A DNA stretch of 64,000 nt from Alphaproteobacteria bacterium (GCA_030424845.1 JAUHWC010000004.1:248001-312000); one strand, 5' to 3'. Counted from the first letter of the stretch, positions 1 through 7,946 are shown. The notes: generated by a model from the letters alone, not told the origin. A program made the numbers and translations.

Positions 1-1
1 G

Positions 2-562
2 GATTTTGCCACGGCACACCTGCCCGCCGTCTTGTCAGCCTTCACCGCAGCCCACCCGCTGGTGGAGCTGGAGGTCACATGCGACCTCACGCTCAACCTG
101 CTGGAGCAGTTCCATGCCGGAAATTTCGATTTCGTGCTGGTGAAGCGCGAGCCATCGGCCCGGCTTGAAGGGGTGTGCGTCTGGCGCGAACCGCTGGTCT
201 GGGTCGCACGCGACGAGGATGCGGCAACCGACCTTGCCAGCGTGCCCCTCGTGGTTTCTCCCGAACCCTGCGTCTATCGCAAGCGGGCAACGGACGCGCT
301 CGATGCGATGGGGCGCGAATGGCGCGTGTCCTATACCTCGACCAGCCTGGCAGGCAGCATCTCAGCCGTGGCCGCAGGCTTGGGCCTTGCCGTTCTTCCG
401 CGCGAGATGGTGCCGGCAACCCTGTGCGCCATCAGCGGCAGCGACGAGTTGCCGCCACTCTACGACACCGAGATCGCCCTGATCGAGGCCCCCGGCCTTT
501 CGGAAACGGCGCACCGCCTGGCGCAACATGTCGTCAGCAAGCTGGAGCGCGGCCAGGCCTAG
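2..562 (+). CDS. LysR-family transcriptional regulator, C-terminal part (cut by window edge)
   Basis: The reading frame is open from the first bases of the window, so the gene starts upstream and the DNA-binding helix-turn-helix is not visible. The 186 visible residues fit the periplasmic-binding-protein-like effector domain of LysR regulators: a FATAHLPAVLSAF start, the segment NFDFVLVKRE, the late SISAVAAGLGLAVLPREM stretch typical of these domains, and a final helix. This domain binds a small ligand and controls DNA binding. The target genes would normally be divergent and upstream, outside the window. The stop codon is TAG at 560-562 and the carbonic anhydrase gene converges on it. The family is fairly sure; the ligand is unknown. 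Confidence 0.85.
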   Translation, partial: DFATAHLPAVLSAFTAAHPLVELEVTCDLTLNLLEQFHAGNFDFVLVKREPSARLEGVCVWREPLVWVARDEDAATDLASVPLVVSPEPCVYRKRATDALDAMGREWRVSYTSTSLAGSISAVAAGLGLAVLPREMVPATLCAISGSDELPPLYDTEIALIEAPGLSETAHRLAQHVVSKLERGQA

Positions 563-618
563 GCGAGTTTTCCCGCAGGCTGGGTGGGGAGACAGGCGGA
601 CAGGTGCCCGCGGTGGAT

Positions 619-646
619 GGGGCCGGACCGGCAAAGGCCCGGCCCC
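619..646. terminator. hairpin between convergent genes
   Basis: The 8-bp arms GGGGCCGG (619-626) and CCGGCCCC (639-646) enclose 12 bases. The hairpin lies between the LysR gene and the carbonic anhydrase gene, which converge. There is no U-run on either strand, so intrinsic termination is only a guess. Confidence 0.35.
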
Positions 647-665
647 CGGGTCCCGGAAGCGGCGC

Positions 666-1412
666 TTACTCGGGTGCGACGAGCAGGCGGCCGTTCAGGA
701 GCTGTACGGGACGGGCAGTCATGCCCATGGCGGTTTCCATTGCGGCAATCTGTTCCGCGCTGGCGCTGACCGGCGCGGGGATGACGTGCCAGTTCACCCC
801 TTCGCTGCACGGCGGCGTGGTCAGCGAACCCATGTAGCGGTAGACAGCGATATCCTCGGCATCGCCGGGCAGCATCGCCGCCGGGTTGAAGCCGGCCGCG
901 TCGAAATCCATCGTTTCGGTATGCGCCGGCGGGGCGGCATCGATCAGTTTCTGCAGTTCGGCGTTCGCGGCACCTTCTTCGAACATCACGCCCAGCACGG
1001 CCAGTTCCCCGGCATCGCTGGCGTGGACGAAGTGGGCCGTCAGCGGATAATGCTCGCCATCAACCGTGTGCTCGGACGGGGTGTGGAAGTGCACCTGCAC
1101 GAGGTTGAAGGTCTTGCCGCCGCTCATCATGGCCGAGCCGGGGGCGAAATTCGCCTGCAGCGTATGGCCGTTATGGACCAGGCTCTGCAATCCGGGTTGC
1201 CACATCACGTCGACCTCGACCTCGCCGGTGGCATTCGCCTGGCCCAGGTCGATGGGGGACTGCATGATGCCGCGCTCGCACAGCTCGAAGTCCTGGTGAA
1301 GCTGGCCCCAACGGTCAGCACCGGTGTCTCCGGTATAGGTCCAGTCGGTTGCTGCAACAGCGGGGGCCGCCAGTGCGGTGGCGGCAACGAGGGAAATCAC
1401 AGTCTTTCGCAT
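666..1412 (-). CDS. alpha-type carbonic anhydrase, exported
   Basis: The enzyme interconverts CO2 and bicarbonate in the periplasm. The 248-residue product has an N-terminal signal peptide ending near AAPAVAA (about residue 21). The alpha-class zinc site is visible as HFHTPSEH, giving His108 and His110, and HFVH, giving His127. The SPIDL motif near residue 52 and the YMGSLTTPPCSEGV segment near residue 190 are also characteristic. The length matches bacterial periplasmic alpha enzymes. The ATG is preceded by AAGGAG at a spacing of 8. The gene lies 45 bp behind terC on the same strand and probably shares a transcript with nhaA and terC, which suggests a role in pH and bicarbonate balance. Confidence 0.95.
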   Translation of the reverse strand: MRKTVISLVAATALAAPAVAATDWTYTGDTGADRWGQLHQDFELCERGIMQSPIDLGQANATGEVEVDVMWQPGLQSLVHNGHTLQANFAPGSAMMSGGKTFNLVQVHFHTPSEHTVDGEHYPLTAHFVHASDAGELAVLGVMFEEGAANAELQKLIDAAPPAHTETMDFDAAGFNPAAMLPGDAEDIAVYRYMGSLTTPPCSEGVNWHVIPAPVSASAEQIAAMETAMGMTARPVQLLNGRLLVAPE

Positions 1413-1457
1413 TCCAGGTGCTCCTTGTTCTTGGGCATCGATTGAAAGTGTTGGTGG

Positions 1458-2456
1458 TCAGCCGGCCTTCGCCGGCCATTCGGCCTCCGGTTCGCCCCTT
1501 GTCTTCCAGAGGGAATAGAAAATGCCCGCCGCGATCAGCGCGAAGGTGACGCCAAGGCTCACCCAGGCGGGAATCTTGCCGCCGTCGAGCAGGAAGTCGG
1601 CCACGAAGATCTTCGAGCCGATAAACACCAGCACCGCGGCCAGCGCATATTTCAGGTAATGGAACCGGTGCACCATCGCCGCCAGCGCGAAATAGAGCGC
1701 GCGCAGGCCGAGGATGGCGAAGATGTTGGACGTGTAGACGATGAAGGTATCGGTCGTGATCGCGAAGATCGCCGGCACGCTGTCCAGCGCGAACACCAGG
1801 TCCGCCAGGTTGATCACCACCAGCGCCAGCAACAGCGGGGTGGCCGCGCGCACCATCCTGCCGGTCTTTTCATCCGGCACCTTCACGAAGAAGTGCTGGC
1901 CGTGCAGTTCCTTGGTCACGCGCATGTGCGTGCTGATCCAGCGGACCACCGGATTGTTGCCCACATCCATCGGCGCATCGCCGGCAAAGAACATCTTCAC
2001 CCCGGTCACGATCAGGAAGGCCGCGAACAGGTAGAGCACCCAATAGGCCTGGGCGAGCAGCGCCGCGCCGCCCGCGATCATCAGGCCGCGTAGCACGATC
2101 ACCGCCATGATGCCCCACAGCAGCGCGCGATACTGGTACTTCGCGGGAATCGCGAAATAGGTGAAGATCAGGCTGATCACGAAGACATTGTCGATCGACA
2201 GCGCCTTCTCGATGAAGAAGCCGGTGTAGTATTCGCTGACCGCGGTGGCCCCGCGCTCGACCCACACCCACACGCCGAACAACAGCGCCACGCCGATGTA
2301 GAAGGCGGACAGCTTAAGGCTCTCGGCAATGCCAAGCTCCTTGTCCTCCTTGTGCAGCACGCCAAGGTCGAAGGCGGTCAACAGGACAACAATGGCAAGG
2401 AAGGCAGCCCAGAACCATACGGGCGTGCCCAGCCAGGCGGCGGTAAGGAATTCCAT
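1458..2456 (-). CDS. TerC/Alx-family integral membrane protein
   Basis: This 332-residue polytopic inner-membrane protein belongs to the TerC family, which includes E. coli Alx, an alkali-induced protein linked to manganese, and tellurite-resistance TerC. Visible family marks are ALSIDNVFVISLIF near residue 85 and a second DLVFALDSVPAIFAIT near residue 220, the two acidic DN/DS repeats of this family, plus about eight hydrophobic segments. Its ATG overlaps the nhaA stop by one base (TGATG), so translation is likely coupled. The neighbours nhaA and carbonic anhydrase favour an Alx-like pH or ion role over tellurite resistance. The family is sure; the substrate is not. Confidence 0.93.
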   Translation of the reverse strand: MEFLTAAWLGTPVWFWAAFLAIVVLLTAFDLGVLHKEDKELGIAESLKLSAFYIGVALLFGVWVWVERGATAVSEYYTGFFIEKALSIDNVFVISLIFTYFAIPAKYQYRALLWGIMAVIVLRGLMIAGGAALLAQAYWVLYLFAAFLIVTGVKMFFAGDAPMDVGNNPVVRWISTHMRVTKELHGQHFFVKVPDEKTGRMVRAATPLLLALVVINLADLVFALDSVPAIFAITTDTFIVYTSNIFAILGLRALYFALAAMVHRFHYLKYALAAVLVFIGSKIFVADFLLDGGKIPAWVSLGVTFALIAAGIFYSLWKTRGEPEAEWPAKAG

Positions 2457-3685
2457 CAGGAAGCGGATCCTTCAACGGGTTGAGATTCTTTTGCCGGCAG
2501 ACTCCCGGCGCCCGCGTTCGCGGCCGCAGGCAGGCTGCGCGCCAGCATGAGGTAGCCGACAAGCGCGGCGATCAGCGATCCACCCAGCACGCCGATCTTC
2601 ACGGCATCGATGGTCTGCTGGTCGTCGAAGGCGAGGTTGCCGATGAACAGGCTCATGGTGAAACCGATCGCGGCAAGCAGCGACAAGCCATGCAGCTGGC
2701 GCCATCCGATACTGTCCGGCAGCTTGGCCCAGCCCAGTTTCACCGCCGCCCAGGCAAATCCGAAGATGCCCAGCTGCTTGCCCAGCAACAGGCCCAGCGC
2801 GATGCCCAATGGCAGCGGCGCGACAAGGTCTGCCAGTTCCAGCCCGCCCAGCGACACGCCGGCGTTGGCAAAGCCGAAGACCGGGATGACGAGGAAGGCG
2901 ACATAGGGGTGCAGGCCGTGCTCCATCCGCTCCAGCGGGGAGCCGTCGCCCGATTTCAGCGGCACGCACATGGCCGCTGCCACACCGGCCAGCGTGGCGT
3001 GCACCCCGCTCTTCAGCACGAAGACCCACAGGATCACGCCGAGCACGACATAGGGCACCGAAGAGGCGACCTTCGCCCGCCCGAAGACCGCCAGCACAGC
3101 CAGCGTCGCCGCAGCACCGCCCAGCATCGCAAGGTCGGTTTCGGCGGTGTAGAACAAGGCGATGATCGCGATCGCGCCAATGTCGTCGATCACGGCAATC
3201 GCCAGCAGCAGCGCCTTCAGCGCCACCGGCACGCGCTGGCCGAGCAGCGAGAGGATGCCGAGGGCGAAGGCAATGTCGGTCGCGGCGGGAATTGCCCAGC
3301 CCGCCAGGTTTTCCGGACTGCCCCAGTTGATCGCCACGAAGATGAGCGCCGGGATCGCCATGCCGCCGATCGCGGCGAACAACGGCAGCGATGCCTTGTC
3401 CCAGCTGTCGAGCTGGCCATCCAGCGCCTCGCGCTTCACCTCCAGCCCCACCAGGAAGAAGAACACCGCCATCAGCGCGTCGTTGATCCACAGGATCAGC
3501 GGCTTCTCGATCACCAGCGGGCCGATCCCGGCGATTGCCGTGGTCTGCAGCCATTGGGCATAGAGCGGCGCGGCCGGGCTGTTGGCAACGACCAGCGCAA
3601 TGGCGGCCGCAATCATCAGCACGATGCCGGCGGCGCTTTCCTTCTGCAGGAACTCGCGCAGCATGGGAGCGATTGTGGCGATCAT
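2456..3685 (-). CDS. nhaA: Na+/H+ antiporter NhaA
   Basis: This 409-residue antiporter expels Na+ (and Li+) in exchange for protons across the inner membrane. The family core is visible: FFFLVGLEVKRE near residue 75, PAATDIAFALGIL near residue 132, which carries the Asp of the transport site, and AIAVIDDIGAIAIIALFY near residue 163 with the paired aspartates. About eleven to twelve hydrophobic segments are present and the length is usual for NhaA. The start ATG at 3683-3685 has AGGGAT just upstream. It is the first gene of the probable nhaA-terC-carbonic anhydrase operon. Confidence 0.97.
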   Translation of the reverse strand: MIATIAPMLREFLQKESAAGIVLMIAAAIALVVANSPAAPLYAQWLQTTAIAGIGPLVIEKPLILWINDALMAVFFFLVGLEVKREALDGQLDSWDKASLPLFAAIGGMAIPALIFVAINWGSPENLAGWAIPAATDIAFALGILSLLGQRVPVALKALLLAIAVIDDIGAIAIIALFYTAETDLAMLGGAAATLAVLAVFGRAKVASSVPYVVLGVILWVFVLKSGVHATLAGVAAAMCVPLKSGDGSPLERMEHGLHPYVAFLVIPVFGFANAGVSLGGLELADLVAPLPLGIALGLLLGKQLGIFGFAWAAVKLGWAKLPDSIGWRQLHGLSLLAAIGFTMSLFIGNLAFDDQQTIDAVKIGVLGGSLIAALVGYLMLARSLPAAANAGAGSLPAKESQPVEGSAS

Positions 3686-3825
3686 GGATTATCCCTGTTT
3701 CGGTACATCTGAGGGAGCCGGGCGATGGCGGAATGGAAGCGCGCGGAAGGCATCAGCCGGCCCGCAAGGGGGGGGTGGGGATGGGGTCGTGACCGGCCCA
3801 CCTCCCGCGCGCACGCAGATGCCTT

Positions 3826-3993
3826 TCAGGCCACCTGCGGATTCAGTCTGTGAATCAGGTCCTTCACCCGCAGCTTCATCTTCTTGAGACGGGTAAGCTC
3901 CAGCGGGTCCGCATCGCGGCGCATCATCGCCGCGCGCAAGGCAGTATCAATGCGCTGGTGCATTTCGGTCAAACGATACAAACGGGCCGTCAT
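3826..3993 (-). CDS. DUF465/YdcH-like small coiled-coil protein
   Basis: This 55-residue cytosolic protein is too short for many gene callers. It reads MTARLYRLTEMHQRIDTALR, continues with a charged DADPLELTRLKKMKLRVKD stretch, and ends NPQVA. The pattern of a short helix with His-Gln followed by the LxxLKKxKLxxKDxI motif is typical of the DUF465 (YdcH) family, common in alphaproteobacteria and of unknown function. It stands alone upstream of nhaA on the same strand. The ATG is preceded on the minus strand by GAGACCAAGG, a plausible ribosome-binding site. Confidence 0.85.
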   Translation of the reverse strand: MTARLYRLTEMHQRIDTALRAAMMRRDADPLELTRLKKMKLRVKDLIHRLNPQVA

Positions 3994-4310
3994 CCTTGGT
4001 CTCCATAACGAGAGTCACGAGGGTGATCGGTCAGCCGGTGCGCTTCGATTTCCGGGGGGAGGGGGGAACCCGGTCAGAAACGCATCGGCTGTCCGATGCG
4101 GTCCGACATCACGAGCGTCGTAGAACAACGCCCGCCAGAGGGGCCCGGCCCGCACATTGAAATTGCGAGCGAATCGCTCCGATTTCAAGGGGGTTTTTGA
4201 AATTTTTTTCTCTATTTATTTCAGTGTCTTATCGAATTCCCGCGGATCGCCTACGGGATAAGGGCCATGTCGGCTTGTGTCTTGAAGGGGGTTGCCGCAA
4301 GGCTGGGCGC
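3994..4310. other. 317-bp intergenic region with two strong hairpins
   Basis: No gene is seen here unless the thermonuclease starts at TTG 4197. The region holds a perfect 8-bp hairpin, CGCATCGG-CTGT-CCGATGCG (4081-4100), and a longer interrupted stem at 4157-4188. In the longer stem, TTGAAAT pairs with ATTTCAA and an inner GAGCG-AAT-CGCTC hairpin sits between them. The second stem is followed by GGGGGTTTTT and then a run of seven T at 4203-4209, as in an intrinsic terminator read rightward. The AT-rich tail (4194-4225) is unlike the surrounding GC-rich DNA. Confidence 0.6.
4157..4209 (+). terminator. hairpin with downstream T-runs
   Basis: The outer arms TTGAAAT (4157-4163) and ATTTCAA (4182-4188) and the inner arms GAGCG and CGCTC form a long stem. 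TTTTT (4194-4198) and a T7 run (4203-4209) follow. No rightward gene ends just upstream, so it would terminate an unannotated transcript or act as a structured leader of the nuclease gene. Confidence 0.45.
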
Positions 4311-4859
4311 ATGGTTCGCCCTGCCCGTTTCGATCGCGGTCCCGCTGCCCGCCGCAACCGGTGGAAGCGCATCTGGCGCAGCCTGCGCATCATCCTGCCG
4401 CTGCTGCTGATCCTTGCCGCATGGCAAGTGTGGAACCAGCCGCGCCTGCGCGCGATGCTGGGCCTGGAGCAGGAGGCAAGCGAACTGGTGACCGGCGGCT
4501 TCGCGCTGTGCGATGCGCCGGGCTATGCCAGCCGCTGCGTGGTGGACGGGGATACCTTCCGCATCAACAACCGGCGCATAAGGATACAGGGGATCGACGC
4601 GCCCGAACGCGAAGGGCAATGCGTGGCCGAAACGCAGGCCGCCGCGCGGGCGACCCGCGCGCTCAATGACTGGTTGAACGAAGCACCCTTCCACATGCTG
4701 CCCGAAGGCACTGTCCCGCGCGACCGGTATGGCCGCGAACTGCAAAGCGTTTGGCGCATGGATGCGGATGGCCGCCGGCAGGACCTGGCACGCATGCTGG
4801 TGCGCGCGGGCCACGCGGCGGACTATGGCCGGGGCGGCAAGCCGGACTGGTGCCGGTGA
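4311..4859 (+). CDS. thermonuclease (SNase)-family protein with N-terminal membrane anchor
   Basis: The product is 182 residues from the chosen ATG. It begins with a basic stretch and one hydrophobic segment (LRIILPLLLILAAW, about residues 27-40), so it is anchored or exported. The SNase domain follows: VVDGDTFRIN near residue 81 with the catalytic Asp, RIRIQGIDAPER near residue 93, DRYGRELQSVW near residue 138, and the late MLVRAGHA strand. These nucleases cleave DNA or RNA at the cell surface. The frame is also open from TTG 4197, but that start would sit only three bases after GGGGG, so 4311 is preferred. The start is uncertain; the family is good. Confidence 0.82.
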   Translation: MVRPARFDRGPAARRNRWKRIWRSLRIILPLLLILAAWQVWNQPRLRAMLGLEQEASELVTGGFALCDAPGYASRCVVDGDTFRINNRRIRIQGIDAPEREGQCVAETQAAARATRALNDWLNEAPFHMLPEGTVPRDRYGRELQSVWRMDADGRRQDLARMLVRAGHAADYGRGGKPDWCR

Positions 4860-4893
4860 TGCCGCCCGGGCGCTAGCAGGGCGGGCCCTGTGC

Positions 4894-5136
4894 TTATTCG
4901 GCGGCGGCTTCCGCGTCTGCTGCTTCCATCCCTTCTTCCGCCACCGGGGTCATCTCGGTTTCGGGAAGGTCGACTTCCACGCCTTCTGCATCGACCGGCG
5001 TGGTGATCAGCTCACCGCCGCTCAGGTCCTCGGCATCGGCTTCCAGTTCCACTTCCTCGGACTGGCAGGCAGCCAGCGAAAGGGCAAAGGCGCCGACAAC
5101 GGCAGCGCGCAGGGCGGTCTTGGCGGGTGATTTCAT
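4894..5136 (-). CDS. small acidic lipoprotein, hypothetical
   Basis: This 80-residue protein has a lipoprotein signal peptide: basic MKSPAK, a hydrophobic core, and the lipobox LAAC with Cys at about residue 22. The mature part is extremely acidic (SEEVELEADAEDLSGG and further Glu/Asp-rich stretches) and ends in an Ala-rich tail. No known domain is recognised. The internal ATG at 5134-5136 is preferred over the longer frame because everything before it is Arg-rich and non-coding in character. It would be attached to a membrane face in the periplasm. Confidence 0.75.
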   Translation of the reverse strand: MKSPAKTALRAAVVGAFALSLAACQSEEVELEADAEDLSGGELITTPVDAEGVEVDLPETEMTPVAEEGMEAADAEAAAE

Positions 5137-5257
5137 GGGTTCACACTCCCTTGTCTGCGGGCGACCCGATGCCACCCGACCAGTGCCGGATTCATGCGAA
5201 ATGACGCGGCCTGACGCAAGGGCGCAAAAGCCCCGCTGACAGCACCGGCGCCCGGCT

Positions 5258-5410
5258 TCAGCCCTTCGCCTTCTCATGCGCGGTGAGCATGTTCTGCAAC
5301 ACGGCCACGCGCTTGCGCTCTTCGGTGAACGCCTTTTCCGGGTGCGCCTCGATCAAGTCGAGGAGATTGCGCAGCTCCTTCTTGCGATCGTCGATCGTTG
5401 TTTCCTGCAT
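5258..5410 (-). CDS. small conserved hypothetical protein
   Basis: This 50-residue, highly charged protein starts MQETTIDDRKKELRNLLDLI and ends in HEKAKG. It is probably a two-helix protein with no membrane segment or signal. The start is fixed by a good ribosome-binding site, AAAGGAGAG, five bases before the ATG on the minus strand. The family is not recognised. It is divergent from the hypothetical gene at 5567, and the 156 bp between them hold nothing further that can be named. Confidence 0.65.
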   Translation of the reverse strand: MQETTIDDRKKELRNLLDLIEAHPEKAFTEERKRVAVLQNMLTAHEKAKG

Positions 5411-5553
5411 CTTTTCTCTCCTTTCCTGGAAATGGAATGAACCAGACGGCAGATGTTTCCGCATTGAGGCAGGTCAATGCCTTCGCCTGGCACCCGTCTG
5501 CGAGCGCCGGCAGGGCGATGATGGCGATACTTCCATCCGGCAACACCTCGCCC

Positions 5554-5566
5554 TATCCTTGCCTGC
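5554..5566 (+). promoter_or_regulatory. -10-like element of a probable leaderless gene
   Basis: TATCCT lies at 5554-5559, exactly seven bases before the ATG at 5567, and no Shine-Dalgarno sequence is present. This would put the transcription start at or next to the ATG. Confidence 0.45.
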
Positions 5567-5962
5567 ATGAGCGGTATCCGCGCCATCGCCGTGCCCGAAG
5601 GCAGCCTGCTCGCCCGGTTCGGCGGGCCTGGCGATTATCGCGACGCCTTTGCCCGCGAGGTGGCAGGCGATGTCTCGCTGGAGCAATTCATAGAGCGCTT
5701 CTATTGCAGTCTGGCCTTCCGCCCGGAAAGGGTGGTGCTGGGCCTGATGGGCCGCGGTGCGTCCAATGCCGATGCCCGCAAGCTAGCCCGCGGCGAGGCA
5801 GGCGCAATCGCGGTGTGGCAAGTGGTGGAGCGCAGCGGGACAGAAATACTGCTGCATTCGCCCGATACCGGCACTGCAAGCTGGCTGGCGGTGACACCCG
5901 CCCCTTCCGGCACCACCTTGCTGTTCGGATCCTGGGTCGGCAACGTCGTCAACTCGGGCTAG
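5567..5962 (+). CDS. hypothetical protein, 131 residues
   Basis: This is a cytosolic protein without a signal peptide or membrane segment. The N-terminal half holds a helical region with the segment SLEQFIERFYCSLAFRPERV. The C-terminal half looks like alternating beta strands (TEILLHSPDTGTASWLAV, TTLLFGSWVG). The pattern is loosely like DUF2867-type proteins, but this was not confirmed and no function is proposed. The start is supported by a -10-like TATCCT seven bases upstream and by the absence of a better in-frame start. Confidence 0.6.
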   Translation: MSGIRAIAVPEGSLLARFGGPGDYRDAFAREVAGDVSLEQFIERFYCSLAFRPERVVLGLMGRGASNADARKLARGEAGAIAVWQVVERSGTEILLHSPDTGTASWLAVTPAPSGTTLLFGSWVGNVVNSG

Positions 5963-6112
5963 CGGGTCATGCTCCACCCGCACCGGTGGTATTCGCGGGT
6001 ATTGCTGGCGGGGTGCTAGGCGCAAGTGCGCGAACAAGGCCCCGCGCAGACGATTTCGGAACGCGGCCCGGGCATGGTATGCCTGCGCCCCGATTGCGAG
6101 GGAGGTGACACG

Positions 6113-6571
6113 ATGGAAGAGAACGGCACGCAGCAAGGCCAGGCGGAAGATCCCGCGCAGGCGACCGGTGTCACGCTTATGCGGCCGACGATTGTCGGGG
6201 CGCTTTACCTGCTCAACATCTTCCTGGGCTTCTCGGTCTTCATCGGGCTGATCCTCGCCTGCATCTGGCGCAGCGATGCGGCGACGCAGTAGTGGGAGAA
6301 GACATACTTCACTTATCTCATCCGCACCTGCTGGATCGGGCTGGCGGTGATCGTGGGCATGTTCGTGCTGTTGGTGGCGACGATGGTGGGCATTTCCATC
6401 GACCAGGCAGGACAGGATGGCCCGCCGCCCGCCGGCATGTTCGCTATCATCATGGACGGCTTGGCCCTGATGCTCGCAACCGCCATCTGGTTCTGCATCC
6501 GCTGCCTACTGTCCCTCGTCAAAGCGGGAGACAGGAAACCGATACCCAAGCCGGAGACTTGGTTGTCCTAG
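6113..6571 (+). pseudogene. three-helix inner-membrane protein gene interrupted by an in-frame TAG
   Basis: The frame starts at ATG 6113 behind a good site (GGGAGGTGACACG) and would encode 152 residues. The first 59 residues include one membrane helix (VGALYLLNIFLGFSVFIGLIL). A TAG at 6290-6292 (codon 60) stops it. The same frame then continues with WEKTYFTYLIRTCWIGLAV, a motif typical of small DUF4870-like membrane proteins, followed by two more membrane helices and a proper stop at 6571. The second part has no good ribosome-binding site. It is a nonsense-mutated gene, a sequence error, or a read-through gene. The DUF4870-like assignment is from motif memory. Confidence 0.75.
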
Positions 6572-6607
6572 GGGGCAACCCCTCCCGCCAACGCGAGGGG
6601 GGCGGCA

Positions 6608-7669
6608 TCACTCGGCCGCCTGCACTCCCCTTTCGCCGTCGCCGAATAGGCCGGGGCCGTCGTCCTCAGCCTCTTCCTCGTTGGCGGCCTTGGCGTTCTG
6701 GCGCTTGTCGAAGCTGGACCAAACGTCCTGCCAGTTGCCCTTGGTCGCGCCCTTGGAATATTCGGTGGCGCGGGTTTCGAAGAAGTTGGCGTGCTCCACG
6801 CCGTTGAGCAGCGGGGCGAGCCAAGGCAGCGGGTGGTCGTCGATCATGTAGATCGCCGGCAGGCCCAGCTGCGACAGGCGCCAGTCCGCGATATAGCGGA
6901 TGTAGCGCTTGATTTCCTTCGCCGTCATGCCGGGCACGGGGCCCTGTTCGAAGGCGAGATCGATGAAGGCATCCTCGAGGCGCACCGTCTTCTGGCACAT
7001 ATCCATGATGTCTTCCTTCACCGCCTTGGTTAGGCAGTCTCGCTCCTTGGTAAAGGCGTGATAGAGTCGGGTGATGCCTTCGCAGTGCAGGCTCTCGTCA
7101 CGCACGGACCACGACACGATCTGCCCCATGCCCTTCATCTTGTTGAAGCGCGGGAAGTTCATCAGCATGGCGAAGCTGGCGAAGAGCTGGAGGCCTTCCG
7201 TAAAGCCGCCGAACATGGCGAGCGTGCGGGCGATGTCCTCGTCCGTCTCGACGCCGAATTCCTGAAGGTAATCGTGCTTGGCCTTCATTTCCTCATATTC
7301 GAGGAACATGCCGTATTCGCTTTCGGGCATGCCGATGGTGTCCAGCAAGTGCGAGTATGCCGCGATATGGACCGTCTCCATGTTAGAGAAGGCGGCCAGC
7401 ATCATCTTCACTTCGGTCGGCTTGAAAACGCGGCCGTATTTCTCGTGATAACAATCCTGCACTTCCACGTCCGCCTGCGTGAAGAAGCGGAAGATCTGCG
7501 TCAGCAGGTTGCGCTCATGCTCGGTGAGGTTCTGCGCCCAGTCACGGCAGTCCTCGCCCAGGGGCACCTCTTCCGGCATCCAGTGGACCTGTTGCTGGCG
7601 CTTCCAGAACTCATAGGCCCAGGGATATTCAAAGGGCTTGTAGGCCTTACGGGCTTCCAGCAACGACAT
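6608..7669 (-). CDS. nrdB: class I ribonucleotide reductase small (radical) subunit
   Basis: This 353-residue R2 subunit holds the di-iron/tyrosyl radical cofactor used to make deoxyribonucleotides with NrdA. Visible are the helix with FFTQADVEV (first carboxylate ligand region, near residue 86), the METVHIAAYSHLLD helix with Glu-x-x-His and the Tyr four residues on at the radical position, and the late RDESLHCEGITRLYH helix with Glu and His ligands. The start ATG has GGAGG at ideal spacing. The acidic C-terminal tail would dock on NrdA. Unusually, nrdB and nrdA are separated by about 600 bp that contain small-gene debris. Confidence 0.97.
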   Translation of the reverse strand: MSLLEARKAYKPFEYPWAYEFWKRQQQVHWMPEEVPLGEDCRDWAQNLTEHERNLLTQIFRFFTQADVEVQDCYHEKYGRVFKPTEVKMMLAAFSNMETVHIAAYSHLLDTIGMPESEYGMFLEYEEMKAKHDYLQEFGVETDEDIARTLAMFGGFTEGLQLFASFAMLMNFPRFNKMKGMGQIVSWSVRDESLHCEGITRLYHAFTKERDCLTKAVKEDIMDMCQKTVRLEDAFIDLAFEQGPVPGMTAKEIKRYIRYIADWRLSQLGLPAIYMIDDHPLPWLAPLLNGVEHANFFETRATEYSKGATKGNWQDVWSSFDKRQNAKAANEEEAEDDGPGLFGDGERGVQAAE

Positions 7670-7695
7670 GTTGTACCTCCGGCGTGAATCACGAA

Positions 7696-7730
7696 ATTCG
7701 AAGATAGGAAAACACGACCGGGATTCGAAG
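7696..7730 (-). promoter_or_regulatory. direct repeat ATTCGAAG upstream of nrdB
   Basis: ATTCGAAG occurs at 7696-7703 and 7723-7730, each containing the palindrome TTCGAA. The pair lies 26-60 bp before the nrdB start. TTCGAA also occurs upstream of nrdA at 10335-10340. GANTC sites overlap the region at 7686-7690 and 7722-7726. The function is not known. Confidence 0.4.
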
Positions 7731-7820
7731 GCAATGGGCTAAGTTTTTGCGGGGATAAATCGTGCGACGAAGCGTTGCTGGTGCGAGTCGGGTGGAGTGG
7801 CGCCGGCCGGAACAGAAAGT

Positions 7821-7946
7821 TCAGTCCTTGTCCTTGCCCATGCGGCGCGCGATTTCCAGCAGCCCCAGGATCGGCCTGGACCACAGCCACGTCAGCAGCG
7901 ATGCCTCCCGCCAGCTGCCGTTCTCGGGCAGGTAGAAGGAACAGGC
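7821..7946 (-). pseudogene. C-terminal remnant of a small gene
   Basis: On the minus strand, the frame after a TAA at 7947-7949 reads 41 residues that look like real protein: FYLPENGSWREASLLTWLWS, then RPILGLLEIARRMGKDKD and a stop. There is no ATG, GTG or TTG at its start. Before the TAA the frame reads into sequence that overlaps the truncated lipoprotein gene in another frame. It is best read as the tail of a gene broken by a stop and a frameshift. No family is assigned. Confidence 0.45.

Noticed and set aside
560-562. TAG at the LysR gene end, also in CCTAGG, as a further premature stop
   Set aside because: The protein has already reached normal LysR length and the sequence after the stop in frame is not conserved in character, so this is the true end.
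4197-4310. TTG-start extension of the thermonuclease
   Set aside because: The start lies only three bases after the G-run, inside the T-rich tail of a hairpin; the added residues include odd Gly/Cys/Arg sequence. Kept only as an alternative.
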